Positions 49,101-61,900 of a stretch of DNA of 64,000 nucleotides are shown piece after piece. Made by a program: the position numbers and the translations under genes. This stretch comes from Hyalella azteca (lineage: Eukaryota; Arthropoda; Malacostraca; Amphipoda; Hyalellidae): positions 1-64,000 of the forward strand of contig NW_025931866.1 of NCBI RefSeq assembly GCF_000764305.2, given 5' to 3'. The notes below the pieces were generated by a model that was given only the letters and a program-made list of their open reading frames with translations, had not been told where the DNA came from and searched no databases. Within the stretch, counting starts at the first letter, position 1, and each line of letters starts with the position of its first letter.

Positions 49101-52100
49101 TTCGTGGGGTCTGATCGAAGTCCTCACTTTAGTGTCGTTTGTTGATTGAATGATGCTACAACTTCTAACAATTCACCTTAAATTTCTATGCCCATACGTG
49201 AGTAAATTACACCAATGTGATGGTTCGCATTGTTAGTCCCGTAGAAGACTCTCTCGAAAATTTTTCTCCTCTAAAGTAACCACGTCTATATCCTTTAAAT
49301 TTAATTTGTTTGCACAAATTGTGATCACAACGATCAACATAAGGTCTTACGTTGTTGAGGGAGCATTAAACTGAACAAAATTCTGAATCATGTGGACGCC
49401 CATCAGTCTTAAGCCAAGGGAATCAAACTTTGCATGATCAACTGATCATACAAGAATGACGATAAATTTAAACGTGCGGATCGTGCTTTAGACAGAAAAC
49501 GATCCTATTAATAAGGTAACAATGAATGTAACATGCAAGTCACCTCTCCTAACTTGTTAATTGTTAAATTGAACACAATCATAACTGATTCAACTTTCCA
49601 CGAATCGAACATATATGAAACAGGTCATCTCTCCTTCACTTGTCGATAGTTACACAAAACACAAGCCCACTAACTACCAATTAACTCTCGCGATCGTGAT
49701 ACTAGACTTTTTTGGTGACCAAAACTTTATACCTATTTTATAAGAACTCACCTTTAAAGTTACATTCATGTCTTGCCAGGTAATTTCGCTGCTTGACTGA
49801 CTCGGAATGTGACAGGATGGGGGAGACCATGCAAGCTGCCCCCCTTGCCCCCCACAGGAAAAGCTGAGGCTGGGGGGATGAGGAGCATAGGGGACCTGAG
49901 GGGGCGGAAGGAGCAAATCATTGCTGCATCTCAACATGCTAAGACTTGGCAAGGTCAAAATAAAAATAATTGACAAAAAATGCAGCGAGACGCGATTGCT
50001 CAGTTATTCAGTTAATTTCTGGTAACTGGACGCCATCATTTGGGTCCTAATAACCACGAATATTCTTGTTAACTGGGCATACCGTACTAGTACTGATGCG
50101 ACTGTATCAGTGTATTCTTCTTCTTCTTTTCGGGGTGTCTACACTGGGTAGACTTATGTATCAGTGTATAACGTACGCGATTCGTTTCCCGAGAATTACT
50201 ATCAACCGGATCGTCCGTAAAACAAAATATAATATTTTCACATTTTTGATTAAAATTACTCCTTCTATAGAATTTGTAATACTTAAGGCCACTGTATTCA
50301 GGTATTTATGCGTATAACTTGTTTAACAGAGAATCAGATTTATCCTCATTGTTCCCTGCCAACTAAGCTTGCACATGTTTTAGAACGAAATTTAAAAAAA
50401 AGGCACATGGGAATATATTTCAGATTATTCTGCGAAAAAAATAAACGTCACAACTGAAATCCTAAATCAAGAAGCCAAACTTCACACGCATAACCTGGAG
50501 CGCGGTTGAAACAATTTTTAAGCAACAGGTTTAAGACTTCTATGCAATCAGCGGTCGGAAAAGGCTAATTAAATGTTCGCGAAACAAACGCCAAACCCTA
50601 CACTGCACGAACTCAGAACATTAGGCGGTCATTATAAATATAAAGACATCTAATGCTATTCCTGTCGGAATAGTAAACAAATCGGTCAACGTGGGTATGT
50701 AAGAAAAAAAAGGATGTGTAAGAGCCACAGTGAGTTCGAAGCAGGAAACGATCTAATAGACGCGTCCCGCAAACAACTAATGGTAAAATGAAGTACTAAT
50801 ACAGATAAAGCGCGATGTGAAGGCTGATATAGCCATGAATGTAGACAATTTATTTCTTTGAAACACGGTTTTATATTTATTCAATATTAGAAAAATCCGA
50901 ACTACTTTGAAATGTAGCGGCCGCTACCGCTACCGCTACATGCTCTAAATGTAGCGGGCGCCACCGATGCCGTTACACCCACTAGATTGTAGGGCCGCTA
51001 CCGCTACAATTGCTTAAATTTAGCGCCGCTACCGCTACATGTAGCGCGCTACTGCCCACCTCTGGACTAACAACTAACATGTTGACACTAGTAACAGGCT
51101 GAGGTTGACAACATTACACCGAAATATTTCGTACATTTTATTCTGTAATTTATATTATGTATGTATCATGCTGGTTTTTAAATAATATTTAATACTATTA
51201 AGTAAAATCTAAAGGTTTTATCTATAAATTTAGCGGTAGCGCTGTAGAGGCAAAACCTCGTATCGCTACTTAAATATGTAGCGGGCGTATACCGCTACCG
51301 CTACAATTGCTTAAATGTAGCGCCGCTACCGCTACTGAAAATGTAGCGGCCGCTACATGTAGCGCGCTACTGCCCACCTCTGGGTTTATGATACATTATG
51401 CTTCGTGAACACGCTCGGTAAAACACACACATATTCAACTGTTACCAAGCCTAGCAAAGGTATTCACAGTTAAACTTCTATCCTAAGCAATGAGTATCTT
51501 CATGAAATTTTTAACATCGCCGGGAATAATACGAATTAGTATATAAAAATGTGAGTTCAGTGACGCAGGACAGTATATATTAACTGAACTAGAACTCACC
51601 GTAACGAAGAGCGTGTGGAACAAAGCCGCGCAGATTACATTGAAGAGGAAGACGGCTTTGAACGCTGCCAGCTTGTCGGCAACTATTCCTGTGGAAAGAA
51701 AAATGTATAATTTACCAAATTGAAACAGTTGACAGAAGTATTACAGTCGCAGAGACAATGTACTGCTTCTGACATCACAAATAATTTTGAAAATTTTACT
51801 ATAAAACTAGAAAAGCTATCATCTACAATATAGATTTAGCTGCGATGCATTGATACCTTCCAACAAGAATTGCCAGAATAAATCGATGTAGATATTACCA
51901 AATTAAACCAAAGATTGAAATACTTGAAAGCATTGATCCTTGGGAGGGAGTAAGAACGACTGTACAACAACTACTGTACCCAGTTTGGCCCAGTAGTTGG
52001 GCGTAACACTACTACGTACACTCTATGTTTGTGTTGCGAGTAATAAAGTCTATTGCTATTTAAATAATATAACCGATTATTTTTATACAAGATGTGGAGT

Positions 52101-55100
52101 TGGCGTCTCACCGCTGATCAGAGGACCGAGGATGGACGACACGGGCAGGATGGCGTATGTGAGTCCGACCTCTTCGTTAGTCATGCCGATCTGCTTCATG
52201 TGCAGCGTCACGTACGGCAGAAACGCGAACACTCCTGAGCAACACCGTAATTTAGGATAAGAACAGCGAACATTGGTGAATAATGGCGACTAATTTTCAT
52301 GCAAAGAATTGATGTCGATGTAAATTTTAAAAAGTATTTAACCAGAGGCGAGGAAAATGGGAAATTTATGCAACGCAATGGGAGAGATAATGCACAAATT
52401 AATAAAAGGTAAGAGTTTAAGAGCACGTTAATGAAACAATATGATAAATCCAATCAAGTTAACCTGGCTATAAGTGCCAAGTATAAATACGGTTCAAGAA
52501 CCGCGTTCCGCGAATGCGGTTCTTACTATTATTACCAGAGCTGGGAAGCGCTACTTTGAAATGTAGGGCCGCTGCCGCTACCGCTACATGCTCTAAATGT
52601 AGCGGGCGCTACCGCTACCGCTACACCCACTAGATTGTAACGGGTGCTACCGCTACAGTAAAATGTAGCGCCGCTACATTAGCCGCTACAATGGCCAAAA
52701 TTATAGGAAATCTCTAATATTTATTGTTCTGCCATTGGGATTTACTCGTAAACATTTAATGATAATAAAACATTTTCAAAACACATCAATGCAACTTTAT
52801 TGCAATTAACCTAACCGAAATAGTACGGGTTAAATACAGTGAATACAAGTTATTACAACACTTCTCTTTAACTTCACTTCTTATCTGTTTGTCTGTCTCT
52901 CTGCTACAAATCTTGTAATCGAAATTTAAAACACTTCTACTTATCCTATCGATAGCTTGTGAACACGATCAGACGATAGGAGACTTAAATATATTATACC
53001 CTAGATGAAATAAAAAATGACTGGGCATATTACTATAGTCTTGAACTGAACACAAGCAATTTCTGCTTGTGAAGATCAAACGAAAGAAGACTTAAATATA
53101 TAGATTGTACGAATAAGTTACTGAGCTTTTTACTATAAACTTAAACTGAACACAAGCGATATTGCTTGTGAACACGATCAAAAGTTAGGAGAGTTGAAGT
53201 ATATTATACTTTAGAATAAGCGAAACGTTACTGAGCATATTACTATAGTTTTCAACTGAACACAATCAATTTCTGCTCGTGAACACGATCAAACGATAGG
53301 ACACTTAAATATATTATACCTCTCAATATACAAAAAGTTATTGAGCATATTAATATTATCTTAATCTGAACACAAGCGATATTTGCTTATCAACACGATC
53401 AGACGAATGGAGACTTAAATATGTTATACCCTAGAATAAATAAAATATTACTGGGCATATTACTATAGTCTTGAACTGAACACAAACAATTTCTGCTTGT
53501 GAACACGATCGAACGATAGGAGACTTAAATATAATATACCCTAGAAGAAGAAAAATTTACTGGGCATATTACTATAGTCCTGAACTGAATACGAGCAATG
53601 TTGCTTGTGAACATGATCAAACGATAGGAGACTTAAATTTATTATACCTTAGAAGCTACAAAAATAGTTACTGAGCTTATTAATATAATCTTAAACTGAA
53701 CACTGGCGATATTGCTTGTGAACACGATCAAACGTTAGGAGACTTAAATATATTATACCCTAGAATAAACAAAATATTACTGAGCTTATTACAATAGTCT
53801 TAAACTGAACACAAGAAATTTCTGCTTGTGAACACGATCAAACGATAGATGACTTAAATATATTATACCCTAGAACTATTTATTACTATCTTACTATTAA
53901 AACAATTCATTATTTGTTAAAGGAAAAGCTTGTAATTTTGACGGAACTGGGATTCCGATTATAATCCCTGAGCCTTAAATAGGAAAGCCGGCATTGTCAG
54001 CACGACAGTTGCTGGATAAACAGTCAGGCGGTTACTTTCCAATTTGTGGTCTGCTGCCGACATACAGTACATACGTACGTAAGCTAGCTGTTGATCCCTG
54101 TTATTTGTCATCATTAACCTCCCAAATCCCGGCTGTACCTTGCGCGTATGAACAATGCTTTCGTGGGAACCTGTTACATCGACTGGTTTCAATTGCAGAT
54201 CTAATAGATTATATTGTAGATCTAACAGATTATATTGCAGATCTAACAGATTATAGTTCTAACCTATGAAATGGCGTCTCATTGCCACCGACCGAATTTT
54301 CGCGAATTATTAAGCTTAGTTAATTGTACGTCTCGGAAGTTTCCGAAGAAGAAGAGTCACTAATAAATCAAGGATTGATAGAATTTATCTTTTCCCCTGA
54401 TGATGATTAACAGGTAAAATTATAAAAGCAATTAGCTGTACAGCTGATTGCTATTAGGAGGTAGGGAATAGGGGGATAGGAGGAGAAAATCATGCACACG
54501 ATTGAACCATGCATGGGTATTCAAGAATTGCAAAGATGTGAGAAAATAAAATCGAGAAAAAATATAAATTCGATTTCTAAACTACAATTTTAAAATTTAA
54601 TTGTAAAGTCGCATAATGGTTTTGAACAAGAGTCCATGGGACTTCTATCTTCCATGTAAATGTGGGTTTTGAGATTTTATCCAACTAGCATACGTTGGCA
54701 TATTAACGGGATTATAAAATTGCAGAGATTTTTGAGTTCGTGCGACTGCGGGCTCAAGTGCCAGCAATTATAAAATTACTTTTCTTTACTCATTAGGAAA
54801 AATGTGTTGCATGAATTATTTTTTAAGTATGAAAAAGCAAATTTGCCAGTAGAGAACCAATCGAAGTTAATTTTTTTATACCGAAATTGCGACTCAAGAA
54901 ATGTGTTTTTGTTAGAATAGTATGCGCTTGATATTTAACATCAGACGAAAATGGTCTTCATGCGCGAGGTCGCGGTCACCCGGCAACAAAGAAATGGGAG
55001 GCGTAATGCGTCACAGAGTTCAACCTTACTCGTGAACTTCACATTCCTGTAGCTCGGTCATTTTCGTAGAAAAGTCAATGGCGCACGATTTGGCCTCCAC

Positions 55101-56624
55101 ATGGCCAAGAGCGATACAACAAATGGTGTGAACGAGAATTGTTACGAAGGGTTCCGTTCCGCTGAACGGCTAGTTCTACATTAATATATTTCGGCGGCTA
55201 ATTCTTTCCGAAGTGAGTATTGGTGCGGCTAGACGCGTGACCGCCAGCCATCTCAAATACATGCTGTACTGGGCTAATGGAGTGTCATGTCTTGCCATGA
55301 CATGACAAGACATGACAAGACATGATAAGACATGACATCGCAAGACATCACAAGACATGACAGGACATGACAAGACATGACAAGACATTACAGGACATGA
55401 CAAAATATGACAAGACATGACAAGAGATGATAAGACATGACAAGACATGAAAAGACATGACAAGACAAGATAAAACATGACATGACAAGACAAGAAATGA
55501 CAAGACAAGACAAGAAATGACATGATAAGACATGACATGATAAGACATGACATAACAATGCAAGACAAGACATGACAAGGCAAGAAATGGCATGACATGA
55601 CAAGACATGAACACTGATGTCTGAACACTGTTCTACGTTGAATCATTCCATATAAACATTCATTCTCCCAGTGAATAAACATCACATAAGCAGTCTCTAT
55701 GCATGATTTATTTGAACAAAAATTTAATAAAAACAATTTCTAGCGATTCAATCTTTCAATTCCCAAACTAAAAGATTGGTTAACAGGAAACTGCACCAAA
55801 CCCAATAACTTCTACAACAAATGTCAATTTATTGCTTGCGAAGGAATTGTTTTATAAAAAATAGTTGTAGTAAATAGTGAACGTTTGTCGCGTAGAGGAC
55901 ATTTTATGGTGCATTTGTAAACTTTCGAGATGACGCCCGTGCAGACCCGTTGTTTTAAACCAAATTCTATACATTAAAACCTGACCATTAAAACGAGCAT
56001 AAATTCAGATTTCTTTTAGAAAGATAACAATGCGATATTTTATTTTTTTTTAAATTCAATTGGAAGATTAACTCATATAGCAAAATAGTGATGGCGTTTA
56101 TATACAACACAACTGAAGTAAAGCAAGAATTTAAATAAAAAAAAATATCAAGAAAATTCAATATGCACATTGCAAACGTCTCGAAGACAAGCAACTAAAT
56201 CATCGAAACTTCTTCAATAAAGATGTGCTGAATTTATTTGGCGTTCATTTTGCTTTTAAATTATCGGTTAGTTAGCAAATTGAGCAAACAAAAACAAATA
56301 TTTTAGCTTAAACAATGCATAATGGCGTGCCAAGTTTTAACCAACCAAGAACTCACCTCCATGGAAACACAACATCGCAAACTTCACAGGCAGGAGCTCT
56401 TTGTTTATTCTAAACTCTTCTCTAAAAGATGCCCATGTATATTTGCTATTGTTGTCATCTGGCTTTGGTTCCTGTTTGACGTGGCTTTTAACGGCGCTTC
56501 CGGTACCGTAAGTCTGGGTATTTCCATTTTTGATGACATCGGTATGACCGTTGCGAAACGCGGATTGTGCGTTTGATTCTGTCTCTGTAAATCCTGTATT
56601 GACTATCCCTTTTTCTTGTCCCAT
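43112..56624 (-). CDS. MFSD6-like major facilitator superfamily membrane protein
   Basis: Twelve exons on the - strand: 56624-56357, 52234-52112, 51688-51600, 49895-49752, 47227-46913, 46458-46326, 45935-45850, 45545-45374, 44909-44765, 44005-43854, 43549-43397, 43179-43112. Phases agree throughout and give 615 residues. Landmarks of the family: INKELLPVKFAMLCFHGG before helix 1, LPYVTLHMKQIGMTNEEVGL, SSILGPLISG, the intracellular GGDFGKQRLMS, GSNWGFLESFFFVYL, APAYLLG, NPWMSFPFEALE, LHYNVGRGVGALMGG. A long luminal/extracellular loop (exons 4-5) holds a serine run and four cysteines, as is usual for MFSD6. The C-terminus is short, lysine-rich and cytoplasmic. MFSD6 proteins are multi-pass transporter-like membrane proteins; the substrate is not settled. 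Start ATG 56624 follows a plausible acceptor (ATTCCAG) four bases upstream. Confidence 0.9.
44050..44545 (+). repeat. SINE-like composite with a tRNA-type B box
   Basis: GTGCGGGTTCGATCCCAG (44361-44378) resembles a Pol III B box, with a weak A-box candidate TGGTTAAAGTTCAGAG about 40 bases upstream. The T-stem does not pair, so this is not a tRNA gene. The right end (GGCGACAGGCATACGGCCTA) faintly recalls the LINE 3' stem at 20400, as expected if the SINE shares a LINE tail. Tentative. Confidence 0.35.
50903..51382. mobile_element. hAT-like element, rearranged copy
   Basis: Inverted relative to 16034-17731. It has clusters of CCGCTACCGCTACAT and two right-type ends, CTGCCCACCTCTG at 51052-51064 and at 51370-51382. 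The outermost left end is missing. It seems to be one element inside or next to another of the same family, in an MFSD6-like intron. Confidence 0.7.
52536..52856. mobile_element. hAT-like element, truncated copy
   Basis: Starts with CAGAGCTGGGAAGCGCTAC and follows the right half of the element at 16034-17731 in reverse complement as far as the CCTAACCGAAATAGTACGGG region. It is cut near 52856, where family R1 sequence begins without a gap. Confidence 0.75.
52857..52965 (-). repeat. Family R1, inverted copy
   Basis: Reads CACTTCTCTTTAACTTCACT, GTTTGTCTGTCTCTCTGCTA and CTTATCCTATCGATAG, the reverse complement of units in 11210-12405. It is joined on the left to hAT sequence and on the right to the 110-bp satellite. 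Confidence 0.75.
52966..53880 (+). repeat. 110-bp satellite array, about nine copies
   Basis: GAACACGATCAAACGATAGG, then AGACTTAAATATATTATACC, recurs near 52962, 53072, 53169, 53281, 53391, 53501, 53609, 53720 and 53830. Each unit contains an imperfect palindrome, AACACAAGC, a short spacer, GCTTGTGAACAC. Copies differ by up to about ten bases. Inverted copies are at 15808-16033 and 17732-17850. Confidence 0.9.
54190..54258 (+). repeat. Three tandem copies, unit 24 bp
   Basis: GCAGATCTAACAGATTATAT is repeated three times with small changes. MFSD6-like intron; the last copy is partial. Confidence 0.8.
55285..55612 (-). repeat. Decamer-based minisatellite (ACATGACAAG)n
   Basis: More than thirty copies of a ten-base unit with frequent deletions and substitutions. 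It produces overlapping open frames of MSCHVLSCLV-type repeats on the - strand that are not genes. Confidence 0.9.
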
Positions 56625-58909
56625 GATTCTGGAATAGATATCTGGATTCTGAAATGGATATCCGTATTCTGGAATAGATATCTGTAATCTGTAATTTGGA
56701 TTTTCGCCGCCGTTGCAAATGCAAACACTTTTTTACTGTGTTTACTTAATTAATTTCTGATTTTAGAAAGGTTTACTCAGTAATATAAACTGAAAAACAA
56801 CGATAGAGTTGTATTGCATGCAAAAAACATTTTTTTTATGAATTTAAATAAGTTTACGAAGACTTTTATTGTATGGATTTAAATAATTACTCTCAGCTAT
56901 TGCCACGCTACGAATGACACATAAAGTAAAATGTAAATTTCTGCAAAATCTTCATGATAATCGCTCATTAGGTTCGCACACGATGAAATATTATTAGAGA
57001 AACTTTGCATTAGAAACAACTGGATACAAATGTATTGTTATAACGTTCATAAATATATACAAAGTCAATTATTTCACGCATTCCAGGCTCAAAGTTCACT
57101 AACGAACGCTCATCATTATTCTCAATGAGCGATGCACAGAGCAAGTGCTGTGGAACTGGCACTGGAACCTCCAAGGTTGAAGAGCGCGTCACTTCACTAG
57201 GACGCTAGTAACTACACCTAACTAGAAATGCTGCATGCTAATACATACCATCAATGATAAATTATTATCACACTGTTCTTAAATCGCCGCCAATCATTAT
57301 TTTATACTGGTCACAAATTCATTGTGATGTGTTCGAGCGATAAAAAAATATATAAATCCCGACTCTCTAAACTTCTGATTTCCTAAAGTTAAATTTCTTC
57401 CCAAGTTTCGTTCTTGAAATCCATCTCTCCTACAGGAAGGAGTCGACGTACGTAACAGTTGCGACCCATGTTTAATGACCGAATATAATTCGAGCTAAGA
57501 AATTTCTACTTAATTGGAGTTGAGAATATAATTAGGTAGTCATCATAAAAACGAAAAAAGTGAGATCTTATTCATTCGAAATATAGTAAATTATTGTAAT
57601 GCGGTGAAATAAATAAAAGTAATTAGATTTGGACAGATAAGGAACATCGAAAGTAATCAATTGTAATTTTCTAACAATGGAAATTGGAAAGCCCCGCTAG
57701 AACAGGAATGACGGAACAAGTTTGTCCTCGTATTGACTAGTTTTGCAACTAACACTTCGTGATAGTGTCGTCTTTAAAAGAAGCTTTTCTTATTTTGTAA
57801 AAATTCTAATTCAAAGATAAAAGAAAACTGATAAACTCCTTTAATCCTATTAAAATAATGCAGAATGAAAGTGCCAAAATAACGTCTCTCTGCGAACACA
57901 CACTCACAGTGAATTGTAAAATTTATTCCCATAAATTCTGGCTCTCTGTGTGATTTCTAACCGGAAAACGATCATATGTCAATGAGTTCGAAATTTTTCT
58001 ACATGAACCGAAAGAAAGGCATGGCGAGCTCGTCAGAAAGTTCTATCCCACAGTTACTGTAGCCAACGCACAAACGCGCAACCACCTCCTCCGAAGGCCG
58101 TTTCGCTGCGACTGCATTTGCGACACCCGCAGGAGTACTCCCTTGCATCACCCCTCAACCCCCGTTAGGGTTCCTTACTGTGTAAAAAAAAACACTAGCT
58201 GGCAACTGCAAACATCAGGTTTTCGCAGAACGTTAGACTCACCTCCAAGATAGAGTGATGAGATCGGGCCTTTCGTGTACGTCCTGTTTAGAGCGCTCGA
58301 AGTGCTGGGGTTTTCCCCCAATGGAAAAGTCAAAACTCAGGTATCATGATTTGCAATCATTATGTGTAGATTAAATGGATTAATGGTTTTGGTAATTAGA
58401 GAAATAATTTATTTTTGACAGTAAACAACACATGAACAACCAAAGATTTACTTTGAGAACACTAATTTACAAACATAATGATTAATGAAAATAATTCCTA
58501 AAGTGGAAAAAAATTCCAATTCCAGGAATGTAACAGGAATTCTAATTATACCTATTAAGACCTTTTAAAGGTCGGGAACTTATATATAAAAAGATATTTC
58601 TCCCAAATCATTTAAAACTCAAAATGAAATTCATTCATGATTCCAAATTACTCTTTCTACCTAAGAGTTAATCTATCATCTAACGCCGAAACCTAACTGG
58701 GGGGTTGATTAGTTACTTAATTATAATTATTTTCATGTACATTCCATCAAAACAATTACTCCGTAATTAAAAATAAAGATTAGGAAAAACGTCTTCATTC
58801 CTTTGATGGAGTCAGTTGAGTAACTCGTGCTTGTTAGCACTTTGTATCAGGCGTGATTAACAACACCGGATGTAGCACGGCATCGGAAGGACATTGCGAC
58901 AGCGAGGTC
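56625..58909. other. Region between MFSD6-like and mucin-like genes
   Basis: Holds short CAGAATA/GGATATC-type repeats next to the MFSD6-like start (56626-56700) and a possible untranslated exon ending at 58243. A TTTATT at 58408 could be the polyadenylation signal of the mucin-like gene (- strand). I see nothing nameable in the rest. Confidence 0.45.
58243..58330 (-). other. Possible untranslated first exon of the MFSD6-like gene
   Basis: On the - strand a strong donor GGAG|GTGAGT occurs at 58243/58242, in a locally GC-richer stretch that continues to about 58180. It lies upstream of the coding start at 56624, which has its own acceptor just before the ATG. The left boundary given here is arbitrary. 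Could also be a chance match. Confidence 0.3.
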
Positions 58910-61900
58910 CTAAGAATGTGTTCTGTTCGGCAAGTAAACTGCGGAAATCTTGGGCAAAGGTTCTGCCATGAAAATGTCTTCACGATAAAATACGTTACTT
59001 GCTCTTCCTCCAACGTCTATATAACTTGTGGCTCGGAGTGGTGGATCTCTTAGAAAATCATCATAAGCCTGTAATGGATGAGATGAAGTCATACTACCTG
59101 CAACCCCATCATGACGGTCTGGAAAATAAGCAGATCCAGCTGGGTGAAGCTGCCCATTAATTGTTAAATCATGCATAAAATTTCCTTGAGATTCCCCAAT
59201 CGAGTCCTGTGAGTGATTTCCGCGAGGCTGTTGTTGGAGGCCGTAGTTATCAGGGACTCGTGTTACTGAAGGATGAGGATGAACAGGGAACGTTCGGTGT
59301 ACTGGAGCCAAGGTGGGTTCAGTGGGTGCGAGTAGAGGGGGTGCGGGTGGAGGGGGAGCGTGGGTGAGGTTTGAAGATATCTCTTGACTCGCCTGCATGG
59401 AAGGGGAAGCTTCAGGCGGAGAACTCCCGGCATTTGTATCTGTAATCTGCAACACCCGGAAATGTTTAGGTTAACAAAATGGGTTGCAAAAATTTCTCTT
59501 GAATATCACATCAACAGCGTAATGACAATTTGAGAATTTCAGATTAATGAAAACTCATACACGTGCAGCTACTAAAACAAGTCATAATAATAAAACCAGA
59601 AACACATTTGGAATCAAAATCACTCACAATTGCCCAAACCAGTCAATTGTTACACGCGGAATGTCGAGTTCAACATCGATAAAGAAGAAACCAAACTAAC
59701 CTATTTTAAATCAATTGAACTGTAATATGAAATCCATTAAACGCATATGGCTAGCAACTACGTTAATTGAATGTTATCGTTATTAAATAAAAGAGCTCGA
59801 GACTGAGTAACGAGTTTGCATGCGTAACTTAGTGATGCTAATTAGTAAACCAACAGAAGTTCCCTGCATTAAGGTATTTATAATGTTGAATGGGACATAA
59901 TTAAAAAATATAACTCAGTACTCACAGCAGTGAGTGACAGAGAGCGCATTTTCTCGTCGACGAAAACTTGAGGTCACGGACAGACGGACGGACAGACGGA
60001 CAGACATACAGACAGACAGACGGACATGGCGAGCACAATAGTGCACTTTTTCCATAAATGAGAAAATGCGCTAAAAAGAAAATGACACAATTAATAAATT
60101 CATTTTTTGAAACGCAGAAATTGCGATATTGCCAATTAATTCGGTGCTCGGTCAAACTTGTGAATATTAAATATCACCGGTCGGTAAGCTTAAACATTAA
60201 GCAAGTTTAACTTACAGATATTATAGAAGTTAAATTCTAAGAGGAAGGAGCCACAACTGCCAGCTACTAACTAAACTATCGACTGTTAACTGCAAATTAC
60301 GACGATCATTTAGTCTCTCAAGGCATTTAACTTCATTTCAACTCTAAAAGGTCTCTCAGCAGATTGACCGTGGAACCCCCTGCTCATGCATGGTCTCACC
60401 AAGAACAGGCGGTGCGATGAAGGTCCCCTCAGGCCCTTCAAGACAAGCACCACGACCAGTAATACAGTCAGTACCACTCCAGCGACGATGCCGAGTACCA
60501 TCGACAACCATGGAGGTTCTTGCTCCACGCCACCAGACGTGGTACTTCCTGCGCCACATTAATCGTGATTATTTGATTAGTGGAATATATATTCAGTTTC
60601 AAAACATTCCATGCATGGGATGAATGTTAAGTGCGTGTTTTTCAAGAAACTTATTCTATGGCCTGAGGAACACATGCAAAGTTGCACAGCAAAAAACACG
60701 ACGCAGTCTGGTTGAAGATTTCCTACAGCGTCTGCATTGAAAATGGAAAGAAATCTACTACCAACCATGATGCCAGTGACCAACCGTGGTTTTTGTAAAT
60801 TACGTTTACGATGAACATTTCCAGGAATTATCTCAATAAGTTGAATAACCTTGTACACTTTTCTTGTAGGAATTTAGTGAGTACTATGGATGTGATTTCA
60901 TCTGATCACATTTTATTTCTTGTTTATGTATATATACGGGAGACACGAACTTTGCTAAATTAGAACCAAAACCAAATATATATTCAATCATATTTAAACA
61001 TTAATATGCTTAAATCAATGTACTAATCATTAATCTAGAATCAGCCGATGCCACCTACGAGATATTAGTAGATATTTCGAAGATATCCAATATTATGTTT
61101 TAAATATTAAAGTGTCGATAATGAAGATATATACTTATACTTGCCTATAGTCCCTCGTACCTGTTGTGGGCGAAGAGCTAATTTCCGTAATCGGTAATTG
61201 AGTTGAAGTTGCCCGTGTTGGTGTTGGATCACTGGAAGAAGTTCTTATTTCCGATGAAGCCGTCACGGTTTGCGTTGAAGTTGAGGGAGGAAAACTAGAC
61301 GCTGATTCAACTGTCGATGTTAACGAGGTAGATGTTTCTTCAGTGGGTGTAATGGTAGTCGTGTGAGTCAGGGAAGAAGTAGATGATTGAGTTGCTGGGA
61401 TTGTGACAGTGGAGGTATATGCTTCAGTTGAAGAAGTCACGGCACTAGAGGTAGTTGCTTCAGTTGAAGCAACCGTGACAGCAAAGGAAGATGATTCGGT
61501 AGTCATAACATTTGAGGTCGATGATTCTGAAGTCATAGCAGTTGAGGAAGGTGTTTCGGAGGTCACAACAGTAAATGTAGACGATTCGGTAGGCACGACA
61601 GAAGAGGTAAGTGATATCGTTGTTGCATCAGTGGAGAGCAATTCACTGGACGTCATTAAATCCGAGCTGGCATCCGTAGAAATAGTAGATGCGGAAGAAG
61701 TCGATTCAGGTGTGATTGAACTCGTCTCTATAGAGTTACTAGGGGATGTCCCAGAAGTAGAACTAGTTTCTACCAGTGCAGACGTGGTTTCTGATGTTGT
61801 TTCGGAGATAGTGGAGGTTTCGAAGGACGCTTCCGTGGTTGGAATTTCGCTGCCATCCGTCAACACGGTGATAGTATAGAATCCTATCGCTTTTCCCATT

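Noticed and set aside
55176..55736. 186-residue frame of MSCHVLSC-type repeats
   Set aside because: Translation of the decamer minisatellite in several frames at once; no gene structure.
61403..61879. 158-residue open frame on the + strand, rich in Val, Glu and Ser
   Set aside because: It is antisense to the Ser/Thr-rich exon of the mucin-like gene; the composition follows from the complementary codons.
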